Assembly (NCBI GenBank): GCA_027001105.1
Contig: JALTMZ010000242.1
Coordinates: 1 to 8,871, forward strand
Source: Thermococcus sp.
Lineage (GTDB): Archaea; Methanobacteriota_B; Thermococci; Thermococcales; Thermococcaceae
Length of the DNA stretch: 8,871 bases
Direction: 5' to 3'
Numbering within the stretch: the stretch's first letter is position 1; every line of letters starts with the position of its first letter. A program made the position numbers and the translations under genes. The notes under the pieces are model-generated. The model was given only the letters and a program-made list of their open reading frames with translations, had not been told where the DNA came from and searched no databases. Of the stretch, positions 1 to 5,122 are shown piece by piece.

Positions 1-45
1 GGAACGGGTTCAAACATAACCGTGACAATCCTCAGGAGGGTTTGA
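1..45 (+). CDS. acetyl-CoA acetyltransferase (thiolase), C-terminal end only
   Basis: Only the last 14 codons are present, reading GTGSNITVTILRRV and ending at TGA 43-45. The GTGSNITVT-type tail is typical of archaeal thiolases of the acetoacetyl-CoA thiolase/SCP2 type, which condense two acetyl-CoA to acetoacetyl-CoA for the mevalonate pathway. The following gene encodes a DUF35 protein, the usual partner of this enzyme, and its SD and start lie at the end of this gene, so the two are surely co-transcribed. With so few residues the identification rests on the tail motif plus context; the active-site residues lie outside the window. Confidence 0.75.
   Translation, partial: GTGSNITVTILRRV
34..40 (+). 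promoter_or_regulatory. Shine-Dalgarno site of the DUF35 gene
   Basis: AGGAGGG lies inside the last codons of the thiolase gene, 7 nt before ATG 48. It supports ATG 48 over an in-frame TTG at 42, which would be too close to it. Confidence 0.75.
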
Positions 46-47
46 AA

Positions 48-455
48 ATGGGGAAGCCAATGCAGGTTTCAAGATTTTGGAGGCATTTTAAAGAGAAGTA
101 CCGCTTAGTTGGGAGCAAGTGCAAAAAGTGCGGGAAGATTCACTTCCCTCCAAGACAAGTGTGTAACGAGTGTGGAAGCAGAGAGATGGAGGAAATTCAG
201 CTCAGCGGAAGAGGAAAGGTCATCAGCTGGACTATTGTGAGAAATCCACCAAGCGGCTTTGAGTATTACAAACCCTATCCCCTGGCATTGATTGAGCTTG
301 AAGAAGGACCCATAGTCTTAGCACAGCTTACAGATGTTGACCCAGAAGAAATTACCTTCGGCATGGAGGTTGAGATGGTCACGAGGAAGATAAGGGAATT
401 TGACGAGGACGGAATAATCCTCTATGGATACAAATTCAGGCCGCCGATTAAGTGA
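48..455 (+). CDS. DUF35 zinc-ribbon/OB-fold protein, partner of thiolase and HMG-CoA synthase
   Basis: This 135-residue protein has an N-terminal helix, a rubredoxin-like zinc ribbon (C25-x2-C28, C39-x2-C42) and a C-terminal OB-fold (about residues 50-130, with the G-x-G-KVISWTIV strand and the PYPLALIELEEGP segment typical of DUF35/DUF35_N). In archaea such proteins scaffold a complex of acetoacetyl-CoA thiolase and HMG-CoA synthase, where the CoA-binding OB-fold lets acetoacetyl-CoA pass between the two enzymes; this is known for a methanogen complex and inferred here. The gene starts 2 nt after the thiolase stop, so translation is probably coupled. Length is normal for the family. ATG 48 is chosen for its well-placed SD. 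A T-rich terminator follows, so this is probably the last gene of the operon. Confidence 0.88.
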   Translation: MGKPMQVSRFWRHFKEKYRLVGSKCKKCGKIHFPPRQVCNECGSREMEEIQLSGRGKVISWTIVRNPPSGFEYYKPYPLALIELEEGPIVLAQLTDVDPEEITFGMEVEMVTRKIREFDEDGIILYGYKFRPPIK

Positions 456-457
456 GC

Positions 458-480
458 TTTTTCCTATTTCTTTGTTTTTT
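458..480 (+). terminator. T-rich intrinsic terminator after the thiolase/DUF35 operon
   Basis: Three nt after the stop codon the non-template strand has consecutive runs of T (TTTTT, TTTC, TTTGTTTTTT) with no stem before them. Archaeal RNA polymerase terminates at such U-tracts without a hairpin. A new promoter follows within 20 bp, which supports an operon boundary here. Confidence 0.55.
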
Positions 481-500
481 GCTCCACAAGTGACGTAAGT

Positions 501-510
501 GTTATATTTT
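501..510 (+). promoter_or_regulatory. TATA box of the MNT/HEPN toxin-antitoxin operon
   Basis: GTTATATTTT is a TATA-like element centred about 31 bp before ATG 538. An initiation site about 25 nt downstream would leave only a few nucleotides of leader ahead of the SD-like GGTGA at 530-534. Confidence 0.5.
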
Positions 511-537
511 CTGTTTCCCATTATTCTACGGTGAGTA

Positions 538-837
538 ATGAACATGAAAAGGCTTGATGAAATTGAGGCAATTTTACAAAAACATAAGAAAGAGCTCGAG
601 CAAAAATTTAAAGTCAAGGAAATCGGGATATTTGGCTCTTATGTCAGAGGAGAAGCTAAGGAGGCAAGTGACGTGGATATTCTTGTTGATTTCTATGAGG
701 TTCCATCTTTGCTCAAATTCATCGAGCTGGAGGAGTATCTTGAAGAAATTCTGGGTGTAAAGGTTGATCTTGTAATGAAGTCAGCACTTAAGCCAAGGAT
801 AGCCGAAATAGTTCTGAGAGAGGTTGTTTACATATGA
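538..837 (+). CDS. mntA: MNT-family nucleotidyltransferase antitoxin (MntA-like)
   Basis: This 99-residue minimal nucleotidyltransferase has the polymerase-beta-like signature G33-S34 followed by R37-G38 and S44-D45-x-D47, with the third acidic residue likely D77 in the KVDLV strand. All expected catalytic residues are present. In HEPN/MNT systems this protein neutralises the HEPN ribonuclease by transferring AMP units to a conserved toxin tyrosine. The gene overlaps the next reading frame by four bases (ATGA at 834-837), the usual coupled arrangement. ATG 538 lies 3 nt after GGTGA and the in-frame ATG 544 lies 9 nt after it. Neither matches the 5-nt spacing of neighbouring genes, so the start is uncertain by two codons. 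Since the partner toxin is interrupted, this is probably an orphan antitoxin. Confidence 0.85.
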   Translation: MNMKRLDEIEAILQKHKKELEQKFKVKEIGIFGSYVRGEAKEASDVDILVDFYEVPSLLKFIELEEYLEEILGVKVDLVMKSALKPRIAEIVLREVVYI

Positions 838-1163
838 AGAGGGATTACGAAGATTACCTGAACGATATTATTGAGGCCATAAACCTCATTGAAGAGTTCA
901 CGGAAGGCATGGAGTTTTAAGATTTCCAAAGAGACAGGAAGACGCAATTTGCCGTAATTCGTGCACTTGAAATTATAGGCGGGGCTACCAAGAACATTCC
1001 CGCAGAATTCCAGTGCAAACATCCAGAAGTTCCTTGGAGTGAGATGGCAAGGATGAGGGACAAGCTTATTCACGCCTACTTTGGTGTTGACCTTCGCGTT
1101 GTGTGGAGAACTGTAAAAGAGGATATACCACTCTTGAAGCGTCTACTGGGAAGGTTAGTTTAA
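834..1163 (+). pseudogene. hepT: HEPN ribonuclease toxin (HepT-like), interrupted by TAA at codon 29
   Basis: Reading from ATG 834 gives 28 residues (MKRDYEDYLNDIIEAINLIE, then EFTEGMEF) and then TAA at 918-920. The same frame continues for 80 more sense codons to TAA 1161-1163. The two parts together give a 109-residue HEPN protein of normal length for the DUF86/HepT family. The downstream part carries the ribonuclease motif R75-D-K-L-I-H80 followed by Y82 (R-x4-H-x-Y), so catalytic residues and the tyrosine that MNT enzymes modify are intact but separated from the start. A single base change explains the lesion, for example GAA to TAA, because family members often have an acidic residue there. 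No frame change is needed. The first in-frame ATG after the stop (M71) would leave only 39 residues. The gene is most likely inactive; a sequencing error is the main alternative. Confidence 0.85.
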
Positions 1164-1183
1164 TATTCGATTCTGACTGTGTG

Positions 1184-1699
1184 CTAAAAATTCAGATTAT
1201 GGTTGTTTCGTGATTTTCCAGTTTGAACATCTTTAACCATTCTCACCCAAATTCCGCTCTGTCCAACAACTCTGAAGCCATATTTTTCATAGAATTTAAT
1301 CGCCTTCTTATTCTTCTCGCCAACCCAGAGCTCTATTCTGTCATTGTATTTGCTCAAGTAGCAGAGACACTTCTCCATGAGCTTTTTACCAATGCTCTTG
1401 CCTTGATATCGTTTATCAACCACGAACTCATGGATTGCCCCAACAACTCTCCCTTCATATTTGCTGAACCAGTCTCTATCGCAGACGATAAACCCGACGA
1501 TTTCATCGCCGATTTTAGCAATAAAAAAGCCATCTTTGGCTTTGTCCCAGCACCACCGTAAATATCTCCGCGCATATCTTCTACCTTCTCCGCCGTACTC
1601 CGGCATGTCCTCATATCCTCTCATATAGACATCAACAAGCTTTTCCAAGAGTTCTTGGTCAAATTTATCCAGCTTCTCTATCTTTACTTCCTCTTCCAT
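1184..1699 (-). CDS. GNAT-family N-acetyltransferase
   Basis: This 171-residue protein has a single GNAT domain. Motif A is visible as EFVVDKRYQGKSIGKKLM (residues 91-108), with the acetyl-CoA pyrophosphate loop Q99-G-K-S-I-G104. Motif B is visible as NKKAIKFYEKYGFRVVG (130-146). It should transfer acetyl from acetyl-CoA to an amine, but the substrate cannot be read from the sequence. There are no membrane segments. Three in-frame starts exist (GTG 1708, ATG 1705, ATG 1699). ATG 1699 is chosen because GTGAT at 1708-1704 can then act as SD at the same spacing as neighbouring genes; initiation at 1705 on a leaderless transcript is also possible. The gene converges on the toxin pseudogene with 20 bp between them, and diverges from the tnpB element, which lies in its promoter region. 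Confidence 0.85.
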   Translation of the reverse strand: MEEEVKIEKLDKFDQELLEKLVDVYMRGYEDMPEYGGEGRRYARRYLRWCWDKAKDGFFIAKIGDEIVGFIVCDRDWFSKYEGRVVGAIHEFVVDKRYQGKSIGKKLMEKCLCYLSKYNDRIELWVGEKNKKAIKFYEKYGFRVVGQSGIWVRMVKDVQTGKSRNNHNLNF

Positions 1700-1727
1700 A
1701 CTCATCACTATTAAGTTAAGAGATGGG

Positions 1728-1736
1728 CTTAAAAAG
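1728..1736 (-). promoter_or_regulatory. TATA-like box of the acetyltransferase gene
   Basis: On the minus strand CTTTTTAAG is centred about 27 bp before position 1705. The transcript would therefore begin at or very near the start codons and be leaderless or nearly so. Confidence 0.45.
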
Positions 1737-1767
1737 CATACGTCGTGCTTTGGTTGTTGGCTTACGT

Positions 1768-1780
1768 AAATTTTATAACG
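1768..1780 (+). promoter_or_regulatory. possible plus-strand core promoter in the GNAT-tnpB gap
   Basis: AAATTTTATAACG is a reasonable TATA element facing right, but no gene starts within 150 bp of it. It could drive a leader RNA into tnpB, or be the original mbf1 promoter now cut off from its gene by the insertion. This is inference from position only. Confidence 0.3.
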
Positions 1781-1798
1781 TTTTTGTTACACATCTCT

Positions 1799-1823
1799 AC
1801 TTAGGTGTTCATATTGCCTAAGT
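1799..1823 (+). repeat. perfect 7-bp hairpin, candidate IS left-end structure
   Basis: ACTTAGG (1799-1805) and CCTAAGT (1817-1823) are perfect inverted repeats around an 11-nt loop. A hairpin a few bases inside a short target-like tetramer (TTAC 1787-1790) is the arrangement found at the left ends of IS200/IS605 elements. The assignment as an IS end is inferred from position relative to tnpB. Confidence 0.4.
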
Positions 1824-1840
1824 TTTACATGCCTTTCAGA

Positions 1841-1872
1841 TGTTGTAGGGTTTCTCAATCACAACAGAAACC
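1841..1872 (+). repeat. two interleaved inverted repeats upstream of tnpB
   Basis: TGTTGT (1841-1846) pairs with ACAACA (1861-1866), and GGTTTCT (1849-1855) pairs with AGAAACC (1866-1872). The order A-B-A'-B' permits either alternative hairpins or an H-type pseudoknot in RNA. The rest of the 1700-1959 gap is AT-rich, and I see no RNA gene or credible small reading frame in it. Confidence 0.35.
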
Positions 1873-1914
1873 TCAAAATCTTCAAAGAAAAAACCAAAAT
1901 GACCTAAAATAAAA

Positions 1915-1924
1915 GCATAAAATT
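1915..1924 (+). promoter_or_regulatory. possible TATA box of tnpB
   Basis: GCATAAAATT lies about 40 bp before GTG 1960, giving a predicted start of transcription near 1945, just at the G-rich stretch GGGGGT (1945-1950) that may serve as ribosome binding site. The surroundings are generally AT-rich, so specificity is low. Confidence 0.3.
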
Positions 1925-1959
1925 GCGACTCAAAAACTCGTCATGGGGGTAGAGGACAA

Positions 1960-3303
1960 GTGAAATTAACTCGGGTAGTCGTCCTTGAGAGCTTTCCACT
2001 CACGAAGAGAAAATTCAGGGCGATAAAAGAAGTGTATGAGGAATACTCCGAGATTCTTGAATTCCTAACGGATTATGCCGTTGAGAACAAAGTGAAGAAC
2101 CACCTGAAACTCAGAAAACTCTTCTACGAAAAACTCAAGAAAGAACACGACTTACCAACTCACTATTACTATACGATCTGTCAAGACACTGTAACGAGGG
2201 CAAAGAGTTTTCTTGAGTTGAAAAAGAAGAGAAGGGCCAGAACAGAGAAACCAGTCGTCAGGAAAGTCTCCATCTGGCTGGATGATGTCTTGTGGGACTA
2301 CAAAAAGTTTCCTTGGTTTAACACTCTTAGGAATGGAAGAAGAATTCTCATAATTGGTTTAACCACTAAAAGAGGCAGGGTGAAACTTCCACTAAAACCA
2401 CACAAACTCTTCTTCAAGTATCTTAACGAGGGTTGGAAAGTCAAGGCGGGTGTAAAACTAAGGTTGATTGAAGAAGAACGAAAAGTCCTTGCATACTTCA
2501 TCTTCGAGAAGGAGTTTGAGGAACGAGAACTTATTGGAAACTCCCTCAGCGTGGATTACAATGCTGATAATGTTTCCTTTGGCACTCAGGAGTTTTTAAT
2601 TCAAGTTAGGACAAATTTAAGTCGAATGACCAGGTTTTATTCTGACGTGAGGAAGAAGATTCAAGAGTCTCACTTGGTCGGTTGGAAGAGGAAACTTCCC
2701 TCGAAGAAGGGAAAGAAACTCCTCAAGAAGTTCGGGCGGAGGAAGATGAATAAGAGGGTTGATTTGCAGAGGAAGTTAGCAAAGAGGCTAGTTGAACTTG
2801 CAAGGGAGTTGAACGTTACAATCGTCCTTGAGGCCATCCCAAAGAACTTCAATCAAAAGGTGGTTGAGAAGAGAAAGAAGAGCGAGAAGAGGCTGAGGAA
2901 TACTCTTCACAACATCGGTATGAACGGATTCCAGCGTTTTGTTCTTGAGAAGGCGGTCGAGTTTGGTGTTCCCTTGGTTTTTGTGAATCCTTCTTATTCC
3001 TCTCAGGTTTGTCCACACTGTGGTGCGTTTAAAGTTAAACCTGATGACGACGCTCTGCGTCGGAGGGTTTTCACTTGTCCCGTTTGTGGTTTTAGTTTTG
3101 ACAGAGATTTTGTGGCAGTTTTGAACTTGTTGGGGCTGTTTCCGTTCAGCCCGAAGGCTCATGAACTGTTGGAGGAGGAACCGGTGGTTCCCGTGAACCT
3201 AACAGTTAAAGCCAACCTCCTACACCACAAAAACTCCTTAGTGATGATTAGTCAAAGTTTGAAACAAAAGCGGGTGCAGGAGGAAACGGTTTTTATGGTT
3301 TGA
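1960..3303 (+). CDS. tnpB: TnpB, RNA-guided RuvC-like nuclease of an IS200/IS605-type element
   Basis: This 447-residue protein has a basic helical N-terminal half, a RuvC-like nuclease and a zinc ribbon. RuvC residues visible are D199 (SVDYN), E291 (IVLEAIP) and D383 in FDRDFVAVLNL. The zinc ribbon (C351-x2-C354, C373-x2-C376) sits between the second and third motifs, as usual for TnpB. The catalytic set is complete and no frameshift is seen, so the nuclease may be functional. TnpB proteins cut DNA under guidance of an RNA made from the 3' end of their own element. GTG 1960 is the only plausible start: the ATG at 1943 is in another frame and meets TGA at 1961. The RBS is weak. The last dozen residues run into what looks like the mbf1 promoter, so the native C-terminus may have been shorter. 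No TnpA is nearby. Confidence 0.9.
   Translation: MKLTRVVVLESFPLTKRKFRAIKEVYEEYSEILEFLTDYAVENKVKNHLKLRKLFYEKLKKEHDLPTHYYYTICQDTVTRAKSFLELKKKRRARTEKPVVRKVSIWLDDVLWDYKKFPWFNTLRNGRRILIIGLTTKRGRVKLPLKPHKLFFKYLNEGWKVKAGVKLRLIEEERKVLAYFIFEKEFEERELIGNSLSVDYNADNVSFGTQEFLIQVRTNLSRMTRFYSDVRKKIQESHLVGWKRKLPSKKGKKLLKKFGRRKMNKRVDLQRKLAKRLVELARELNVTIVLEAIPKNFNQKVVEKRKKSEKRLRNTLHNIGMNGFQRFVLEKAVEFGVPLVFVNPSYSSQVCPHCGAFKVKPDDDALRRRVFTCPVCGFSFDRDFVAVLNLLGLFPFSPKAHELLEEEPVVPVNLTVKANLLHHKNSLVMISQSLKQKRVQEETVFMV
3133..3207 (+). ncRNA. candidate TnpB guide-RNA (omegaRNA) scaffold in the 3' end of tnpB
   Basis: Several stems fit together on the coding strand. GGGCTG (3133-3138) pairs with CAGCCC (3147-3152). AACTGTT (3164-3170) pairs with AACAGTT (3201-3207), extendable by G-U and G-C pairs inward. 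Nested within, GGAACC (3177-3182) pairs with GGTTCC (3186-3191) around a 3-nt loop. GAACC (3195-3199) offers an alternative partner for GGTTC. Guide RNAs of this family overlap the 3' end of tnpB and extend past the right end into flanking DNA. The true RNA ends are unknown and the stems were found by eye, so this is a candidate only. Confidence 0.4.
3288..3298 (+). promoter_or_regulatory. TATA-like box of mbf1, inside the end of tnpB
   Basis: GGTTTTTATGG is centred about 43 bp before ATG 3336, preceded by a purine-rich GGAAAC that could serve as BRE. Transcription would begin near 3318-3320 and leave a leader of about 16 nt containing the SD. It overlaps the last codons of tnpB. Confidence 0.45.
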
Positions 3304-3325
3304 GGGAGAGAGTAGAGCAGAAGAA

Positions 3326-3331
3326 GGTGAT
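3326..3331 (+). promoter_or_regulatory. Shine-Dalgarno site deciding the mbf1 start
   Basis: GGTGAT matches the archaeal 16S rRNA 3' end and lies 4 nt before ATG 3336. It rules out the longer in-frame reading from 3300, which overlaps tnpB and adds 12 residues of unrelated sequence. Confidence 0.75.
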
Positions 3332-3335
3332 TTTA

Positions 3336-3869
3336 ATGGGAAAAGCAAAGCCGAAAATTTGCGAAATTTGCGGTGCTGAAATCAGAGGACAGGGTCATAC
3401 TGTAAAAATTGAAGGTGCAGAGCTCTTAGTTTGCTCTAACTGTTATAGGAAGTATGGAAGAAAGAAGCCTGGAACGTTCAGCATAATGCCAACTGGAAGA
3501 GAACCGAGGAGAACATATAAACCAAAACCAAGACCTCAGAAAAGACCCTACCGAGAGAGACCGCTCTATACCGAGGATATTGTTGAGGATTACGCTGAGA
3601 GAGTTTACCAAGCGATACAGAAGAGTAAGATGAGCTATGAAGAGCTTTCCCATAAAGTGGGGCTTTCTGTCAACGTACTTAGGAGAATCGCCCACGGCGA
3701 ATACATGCCAACCATTGAGGAGGCCAAAAAGCTGGAGAGATACTTCAAGATAAAGCTCATTGAGAGAGTGGAAGAAGTGCATGAGGAAAAGATCAGCATA
3801 CCCAAGGATTACGAGCCAACACTCGGTGACATTGCGAGGATAAAGATCAAGAAGAAAAAGAAGAAATGA
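3336..3869 (+). CDS. archaeal multiprotein bridging factor 1 (MBF1), zinc-ribbon/HTH regulator
   Basis: This 177-residue protein has an N-terminal zinc ribbon (C9-x2-C12, C33-x2-C36), a basic proline-rich linker (about 54-77) and a Cro/C1-type helix-turn-helix (about 83-142, with MSYEELSHKVGLSVNVLRRIAHGEYMPTIEEAKKLERYF). It ends in a lysine-only run, KIKKKKKK. The layout is that of archaeal MBF1, related to the eukaryotic coactivator that bridges TBP and activators; the archaeal protein has also been linked to ribosomes, and its exact role is unsettled. The tbp gene lies 680 bp away. It converges on the DUF356 gene with 9 bp between stops. The insertion element abuts its 5' side, so its natural promoter may be altered. 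Confidence 0.88.
   Translation: MGKAKPKICEICGAEIRGQGHTVKIEGAELLVCSNCYRKYGRKKPGTFSIMPTGREPRRTYKPKPRPQKRPYRERPLYTEDIVEDYAERVYQAIQKSKMSYEELSHKVGLSVNVLRRIAHGEYMPTIEEAKKLERYFKIKLIERVEEVHEEKISIPKDYEPTLGDIARIKIKKKKKK
3848..3866 (-). terminator. T-rich tract after the DUF356 gene, formed by the mbf1 poly-lysine codons
   Basis: The AAG/AAA codons for the lysine tail of MBF1 read on the minus strand as a run of T with scattered C, starting about 12 nt past the DUF356 stop. This is adequate for archaeal U-tract termination. The opposite strand at 3889-3908 is C/T-rich and could terminate mbf1 inside the DUF356 gene. Confidence 0.3.
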
Positions 3870-3878
3870 AGGAATGTT

Positions 3879-4283
3879 TCAGTAAAACTCCTCTCCTTTC
3901 TCTTTCTCAACTTTCTGCTCAATTCTCTTAACCTTCGGCGGATGAAAGCCCTTAAGCTTCTCAAAAGTCCCCCATAAGCGTAAAAGCTCCTTATGAACAG
4001 GACTTTCCGGAGGAATCACAATTATATGAGCAGGAGGATGAATATCCCTTAACCGACCGATTGCCTTAGCTGGAGGCAAATCAATCTGAGCAACGACATG
4101 AGCCCTGTATCTCTTTCTTGGCTTTTCTCCAACGATCTTTTCAAATGCCCAATCTGAAAGTGCGGGAGGTACTATCCTCGGATCCCCTCTGATCTGCATT
4201 CCGCCATATCTCACAAGGTCTGCCAAAGCCACCATTGCTTTGTCAAAGTTGTCTGTCCTTATCAGTACAATCGTGTTTAGCAT
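3879..4283 (-). CDS. DUF356 family protein, function unknown
   Basis: This 134-residue protein resembles what I remember of the DUF356 family, conserved in methanogens and Thermococcales: an N-terminal strand MLNTIVLIRT, a helix with ALADLVRYGG, a central HVVAQIDL strand, the characteristic IHPPAHIIVIP segment (81-91), then a helix with LLRLW. The C-terminus is charged and Lys/Glu-rich. There are no cysteines, signal peptide or membrane segment. No biochemical function is known to me. ATG 4283 is preferred over an in-frame GTG at 4292: AGGTGA (4294-4289) then lies 5 nt before the start, the spacing used by neighbouring genes, whereas the GTG lies within the SD itself. It is divergent from tbp with a 265-bp gap and convergent with mbf1. 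Confidence 0.75.
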   Translation of the reverse strand: MLNTIVLIRTDNFDKAMVALADLVRYGGMQIRGDPRIVPPALSDWAFEKIVGEKPRKRYRAHVVAQIDLPPAKAIGRLRDIHPPAHIIVIPPESPVHKELLRLWGTFEKLKGFHPPKVKRIEQKVEKEKGEEFY

Positions 4284-4314
4284 TGCTTTCACCTAAGGTC
4301 TGCTCATCTTTTGA

Positions 4315-4325
4315 GTTTTTAAAGG
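4315..4325 (-). promoter_or_regulatory. TATA-like box of the DUF356 gene
   Basis: On the minus strand CCTTTAAAAAC is centred about 37 bp before ATG 4283. This predicts a leader of about 10 nt carrying the AGGTGA Shine-Dalgarno site. Confidence 0.45.
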
Positions 4326-4439
4326 TTTGGCATTTTTAGTAACTATAAGTTTCAAAAATATTCTGCCAAATAAAAACTTCACCAGAAAAAGAATAAACAA
4401 CCAATCATGTAGACAAAATGAGTAGCATAATTTTAGTGG

Positions 4440-4486
4440 AAGCTTACGTTAGGAAATCAACTACTCCTCAAAATTTCCTAAAGCTT
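4440..4486 (+). repeat. inverted repeat upstream of tbp (9-bp perfect core)
   Basis: TTAGGAAAT (4449-4457) and ATTTCCTAA (4473-4481) form a perfect 9-bp inverted repeat around a 15-nt spacer. AAGCTT occurs outside both arms (4440-4445 and 4481-4486), extending the symmetry. It lies about 26 bp before the tbp TATA box, where a regulator could bind, though a chance AT-rich palindrome or a relic of an insertion cannot be excluded. The rest of the 4284-4548 gap is AT-rich, with no reading frame or RNA gene that I can recognise. Confidence 0.5.
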
Positions 4487-4506
4487 TAAAAACCTAAAGT
4501 GAGGTA

Positions 4507-4514
4507 TTTATAAA
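4507..4514 (+). promoter_or_regulatory. TATA box of tbp
   Basis: TTTATAAA is the best TATA element in the window, centred about 38 bp before ATG 4549. Initiation near 4535 leaves a leader of about 14 nt with the SD GGGGGTG at 4536-4542. A second T-rich element at 4518-4525 would give a leaderless transcript. Confidence 0.65.
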
Positions 4515-4548
4515 GGGTTTTTAAGCCCACTAACTGGGGGTGTAATTT

Positions 4549-5121
4549 ATGGTAGATATGAGCAAGGTAAAGCTTAGGATAGAGAACATCGTTGCTTCTG
4601 TGGATCTTTTCACACAGCTCGATTTGGAAAAGGTGATTGAGATATGCCCAAATTCCAAATATAATCCCGAAGAATTCCCCGGTATTATCTGTCGATTCGA
4701 TGAGCCTAAAGTTGCCCTCTTAGTTTTCAGCTCAGGTAAGCTCGTCGTTACCGGTGCTAAAAGCGTTGAAGATATTGAAAGAGCTGTCTCAAAGCTTGTC
4801 CAGATGCTCTCAAAGATTGGAACTAAGTTCCAAAGGGCTCCTCAGATTGATATTCAAAACATGGTCTTCAGCGGAGACATTGGAATGGAGTTCAATTTGG
4901 ATGCAGTCGCTTTAGTACTACCAAACTGTGAGTATGAACCAGAGCAGTTCCCCGGTGTTATCTACCGTGTTAAAGAACCAAGGGCTGTTATTCTGCTCTT
5001 CAGCTCAGGAAAAATTGTCTGTTCAGGTGCAAAAAGCGAACATGATGCATGGGAAGCCGTTAGAAAACTCCTCAGAGAGCTCGAGAAGTACGGTCTGATT
5101 GAAGAAGAGGAGGAATTCTGA
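4549..5121 (+). CDS. tbp: TATA-binding protein (TBP)
   Basis: This 190-residue general transcription factor binds the TATA box and, with TFB, recruits RNA polymerase. The saddle fold is visible as two direct repeats: [14 protein letters not shown] with [12 protein letters not shown] in the first half, and [14 protein letters not shown] with [12 protein letters not shown] in the second. DNA-contact positions in both strands are retained. The acidic tail EEEEEF is typical of Thermococcales TBPs, and the sequence is nearly the same as the Pyrococcus protein as I remember it. ATG 4549 has a well-spaced SD; a second ATG at 4558 is less likely. It is followed by the deacetylase-family gene only 29 bp after its stop, which could be partly co-transcribed. 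Confidence 0.97.
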   Translation: MVDMSKVKLRIENIVASVDLFTQLDLEKVIEICPNSKYNPEEFPGIICRFDEPKVALLVFSSGKLVVTGAKSVEDIERAVSKLVQMLSKIGTKFQRAPQIDIQNMVFSGDIGMEFNLDAVALVLPNCEYEPEQFPGVIYRVKEPRAVILLFSSGKIVCSGAKSEHDAWEAVRKLLRELEKYGLIEEEEEF

Positions 5122-5122
5122 G

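Larger units (their letters stand above)
1740..3300 (+). mobile_element. tnpB-only insertion element (IS200/IS605 superfamily, IS1341-like), ends not resolved
   Basis: The element carries tnpB but no tnpA (Y1 transposase) in this window, so it is either non-autonomous or a domesticated or degenerate copy. IS605-type elements have no terminal inverted repeats and make no target duplication; their ends carry subterminal hairpins. A candidate left-end hairpin is at 1799-1823, with the tetramer TTAC at 1787-1790 as possible target, and a structured 3' region is at 3133-3207. The right end should lie somewhere between about 3210 and 3290. The element separates the GNAT gene from mbf1, two genes that otherwise would be close divergent neighbours. 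Coordinates are outer limits, not measured ends. Confidence 0.6.

Noticed and set aside
828..1073. Minus-strand open frame over the toxin gene.
   Set aside because: It is antisense to a recognisable HEPN coding sequence, has no ribosome site and shows no known domain.
1829..1912. 27-codon frame starting ATG 1829 upstream of tnpB.
   Set aside because: It lacks an SD, has low-complexity Q/K/N-rich content, and overlaps the interleaved repeats.
3240..3247. GTGATGA resembling box C of an archaeal C/D guide RNA.
   Set aside because: No matching D box (CTGA) or internal C'/D' boxes lie within the roughly 60 nt such RNAs span.
3252..3262. Palindrome TCAAAGTTTGA near the end of tnpB, as a right-end IS hairpin.
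   Set aside because: With only one central base it cannot form a real hairpin loop, and nothing ties it to a cleavage site.
494..4449. The heptamer ACGTAAG/CTTACGT at 494-500, 1761-1767 and 4443-4449, each in a promoter region.
   Set aside because: It also occurs within iorB near 6620. About one copy is expected by chance on both strands, and the distances to the TATA boxes differ, so a shared operator is not supported.
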